Source of the DNA: Verrucomicrobiales bacterium
Lineage (GTDB): Bacteria > Verrucomicrobiota > Verrucomicrobiia > Limisphaerales > Palsa-1400
Direction: 5' to 3'
Assembly: GCA_003140095.1 (NCBI GenBank)
Contig: PLIU01000304.1
Span: 1 to 33,328, forward strand
DNA length: 33,328 bases
Part shown: positions 32,198 to 33,328 of the stretch, piece by piece
Position numbering within the stretch: position 1 is the stretch's first letter
How the letters are laid out: each line of letters opens with the position of its first letter
Notes under the pieces: generated by a model
What the model saw: only the letters and a program-made list of their open reading frames with translations
Databases searched by the model: none
Told to the model about the DNA's origin: nothing
Program-made: the position numbers and the translations under genes

Positions 32198-32273
32198 GCT
32201 GCCGTGGCCGAACAAATCAGGCATCCGTCTTCTAAGCGGATTCACGCAGGCGAGAATCCTGCCGGCAGTGCCA
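32198..32273 (+). tRNA. tRNA-Arg(TCT)
   Basis: Acceptor GCTGCCG/CGGCAGT (first pair G-T), discriminator G, encoded CCA. D-stem GCC/GGC, loop without GG. Anticodon stem TCCGT/GCGGA, loop CTTCTAA, anticodon TCT at 32231-32233, T33 present. T-stem GCAGG/CCTGC perfect, loop CGAGAAT, G at 55. 76 nt. Confidence 0.9.
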
Positions 32274-32274
32274 T

Positions 32275-32364
32275 TGCCAGGTGGTGTCAAAGTAGCACGG
32301 CGGCCTGTTAAGCCGCTGGTGGCCGTCTGCAAAGACCTTGGTGCGAGTCCAAGTCTGGCAGCCA
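32275..32364 (+). tRNA. tRNA-Asn(GTT) with an unusual long variable arm
   Basis: Acceptor TGCCAGG/TCTGGCA (T1-A72 as in many bacterial tRNA-Asn, one G-T), discriminator G, encoded CCA. D-stem GTGT/GCAC, loop CAAAGTA (no GG). Anticodon stem GCGGC/GCCGC perfect, loop CTGTTAA, anticodon GTT at 32307-32309. The variable region is 20 nt with a GTCT-GCAA-AGAC hairpin, which Asn tRNAs normally lack. T-stem CTTGG/CCAAG, loop TGCGAGT, G at 55. 90 nt. It starts one base after the previous CCA. Confidence 0.85.
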
Positions 32365-32384
32365 ATTTACGTCTCGATTTGCAG

Positions 32385-33290
32385 CTACGGCCCAAGCACG
32401 ACACGAAACCCCGTATAACTGTAGCGGCTCCACGTGGATGCAAATCCGCGTGCAGCGCAACGACAGAGTTCAATATTCTGATTGTAACAACCACCGCGAA
32501 GAACCCGCTTGGGAGGCGAACCAGGAATCTCATCGGAGCACCATTGAAAGACATTGCCGATCATGTCATACAGGCCCCAAGGGTTGGGCTTGAAACTGGC
32601 GACCGGCGCAGTGAATGGATACCCGTCATCGAAGGAAAACGTGGACGCATCGGGCGTTTCGCGTGTTTCTCTGCGCAACGATAAGTCGGGCACGTTGGCA
32701 TAACCTTTCAGGCTGGCGGGATCATCCCCGGTGAAAAAGGTGTTTGTCGTGCCGGCGCGACACGCATACTCCCATTCCGCTTCGCTCGGCAGGCGCACTT
32801 TCATGGTTGTTTTTGTGCCAAGCCATTTGCAAAACGCCACCGCATCGTTCCAGCTCACATCGCACACCGGAAAATTGTCCGTCATTGGCCAACCCGGATT
32901 GCGCCAAGTATATCGCGGATAATAACCTTCGAAACGGTGCCGCGTCGCGTTGAAGCCGTGGCCTCCTTGGTAATGAGGTCGTTGATCGGTTTCGGCGTCG
33001 GTTTTGTAGCTCGTCTCCAGAACGAATTGCCGGAACTGACCGACCGTCACCGTCGTCCGACCCAAATAGAAGCCGTACTCGATCCGGGCCAGTCGCTGCG
33101 GTTTTTCTTCCGGTTCGGCCAGCTTATCCGAATCGGGCGCACCCATTAGAAATTGTCCAGGCTTAATCCGAATGAATTCGAATGGCTGGCTGTCGCCCAC
33201 TTTGAGCGAAAGCTGATTCGTGTTCGTTTCCGCTAAAATACTCATGGAGCAAAGCCCCAGGCAGATCGAATGGCACAACTGCTTTAACAT
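32385..33290 (-). CDS. secreted SUMF1/formylglycine-generating-enzyme-like protein
   Basis: 301 residues from ATG 33290, with an N-terminal signal-like segment (MLKQLCHSICLGLCSMSILA). The FGE-sulfatase domain is complete: FIRIKPGQFLMGAPDSD (about 39-55), FYLGRTTVTVGQFRQF, PVCDVSWNDAVAFCKWLG, VRLPSEAEWEYACRAGTTN, NPWGLYDMIGNVFQWCSD and the C-terminal RVLRGGCYNQNIELCRCAARG...GFRVVLGP. True FGEs use two spaced cysteines in the segment after RGG. Cysteines are present here (GGC, ELCRC) but not at the usual spacing, so I infer a non-catalytic or different-substrate member, common in Planctomycetota/Verrucomicrobiota. It converges on the tRNA array with 20 bp between. Upstream control lies beyond the window. 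Confidence 0.88.
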   Translation of the reverse strand: MLKQLCHSICLGLCSMSILAETNTNQLSLKVGDSQPFEFIRIKPGQFLMGAPDSDKLAEPEEKPQRLARIEYGFYLGRTTVTVGQFRQFVLETSYKTDAETDQRPHYQGGHGFNATRHRFEGYYPRYTWRNPGWPMTDNFPVCDVSWNDAVAFCKWLGTKTTMKVRLPSEAEWEYACRAGTTNTFFTGDDPASLKGYANVPDLSLRRETRETPDASTFSFDDGYPFTAPVASFKPNPWGLYDMIGNVFQWCSDEIPGSPPKRVLRGGCYNQNIELCRCAARGFASTWSRYSYTGFRVVLGP

Positions 33291-33328
33291 TTTGCAGAAG
33301 GATTGCCTAGCCCGACTTGACGGATTCG

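Noticed and set aside
32367..32460. Possible tenth tRNA after tRNA-Asn (sequence with a TGCAAAT loop)
   Set aside because: No acceptor stem, anticodon arm or CCA end can be paired, and from 32385 the sequence is the coding end of the SUMF1-like gene on the other strand.

Overview
The window looks like chromosomal DNA of a free-living Verrucomicrobiota bacterium (Limisphaerales/Pedosphaera-like). This placement is an inference from gene content: a protein built from GloVer (Gloeobacter/Verrucomicrobia) tandem repeats with PKD domains and a family-typical C-terminus, two ThuA-domain proteins, a DedA protein, an Uma2 nuclease and a fused ATP-grasp/alpha-E protein followed by two transglutaminases.

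Layout. 1-11,000: Uma2 endonuclease flanked by a 24-bp direct repeat, a secreted esterase (-), DedA (+), two divergent secreted ThuA proteins, a glycosidase-like secreted protein (-) and a 1351-residue secreted protein with LRR, PKD and GloVer modules (+). 11,073-21,814: a block read entirely on the minus strand. It runs from a small coiled-coil protein through several tail-fibre/adhesin-like proteins (collagen-like/YadA-head-like repeats, a right-handed beta-helix) to two small genes. Two of its large genes are broken by single-base frameshifts (three in all). Several genes carry Sec signal peptides, and most junctions carry seven-base tandem repeats. A divergent helix-turn-helix regulator (+) with operator-like palindromes sits beside it, so the block resembles a domesticated or decaying prophage tail/surface module. 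22,586-23,281: relic DNA (imperfect inverted repeat, istB remnant). 23,282-25,917: RCC1-repeat lipo/secreted protein, AlkD-like DNA alkylation repair protein, small secreted protein. 26,250-30,503: tightly packed operon of circularly permuted ATP-grasp+alpha-E and two transglutaminases, a predicted peptide-ligation system.

30,919-32,384 is the most unusual part: about 1.45 kb without protein genes. It has a promoter, two heavily structured putative RNAs each ending in an intrinsic terminator, and then nine tightly packed tRNA genes: Gly(GCC), Trp(CCA), Ala(TGC), initiator-like Met(CAT), Tyr(GTA), Asp(GTC), Pro(TGG), Arg(TCT) and Asn(GTT). All nine encode CCA and fold as cloverleaves or reduced cloverleaves. 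All nine have G instead of T at position 55 of the T-loop, and eight of nine have lost the G18-G19 pair of the D-loop, so the normal tRNA elbow contacts are missing. Identity elements (Ala G3:U70, initiator 1:72 mismatch, Pro C1-G72 and G37, Trp/Asp/Asn G73) are kept. They look like a maintained class of non-canonical tRNAs rather than random decay. The window closes with a convergent SUMF1/formylglycine-generating-enzyme-like secreted protein (-).
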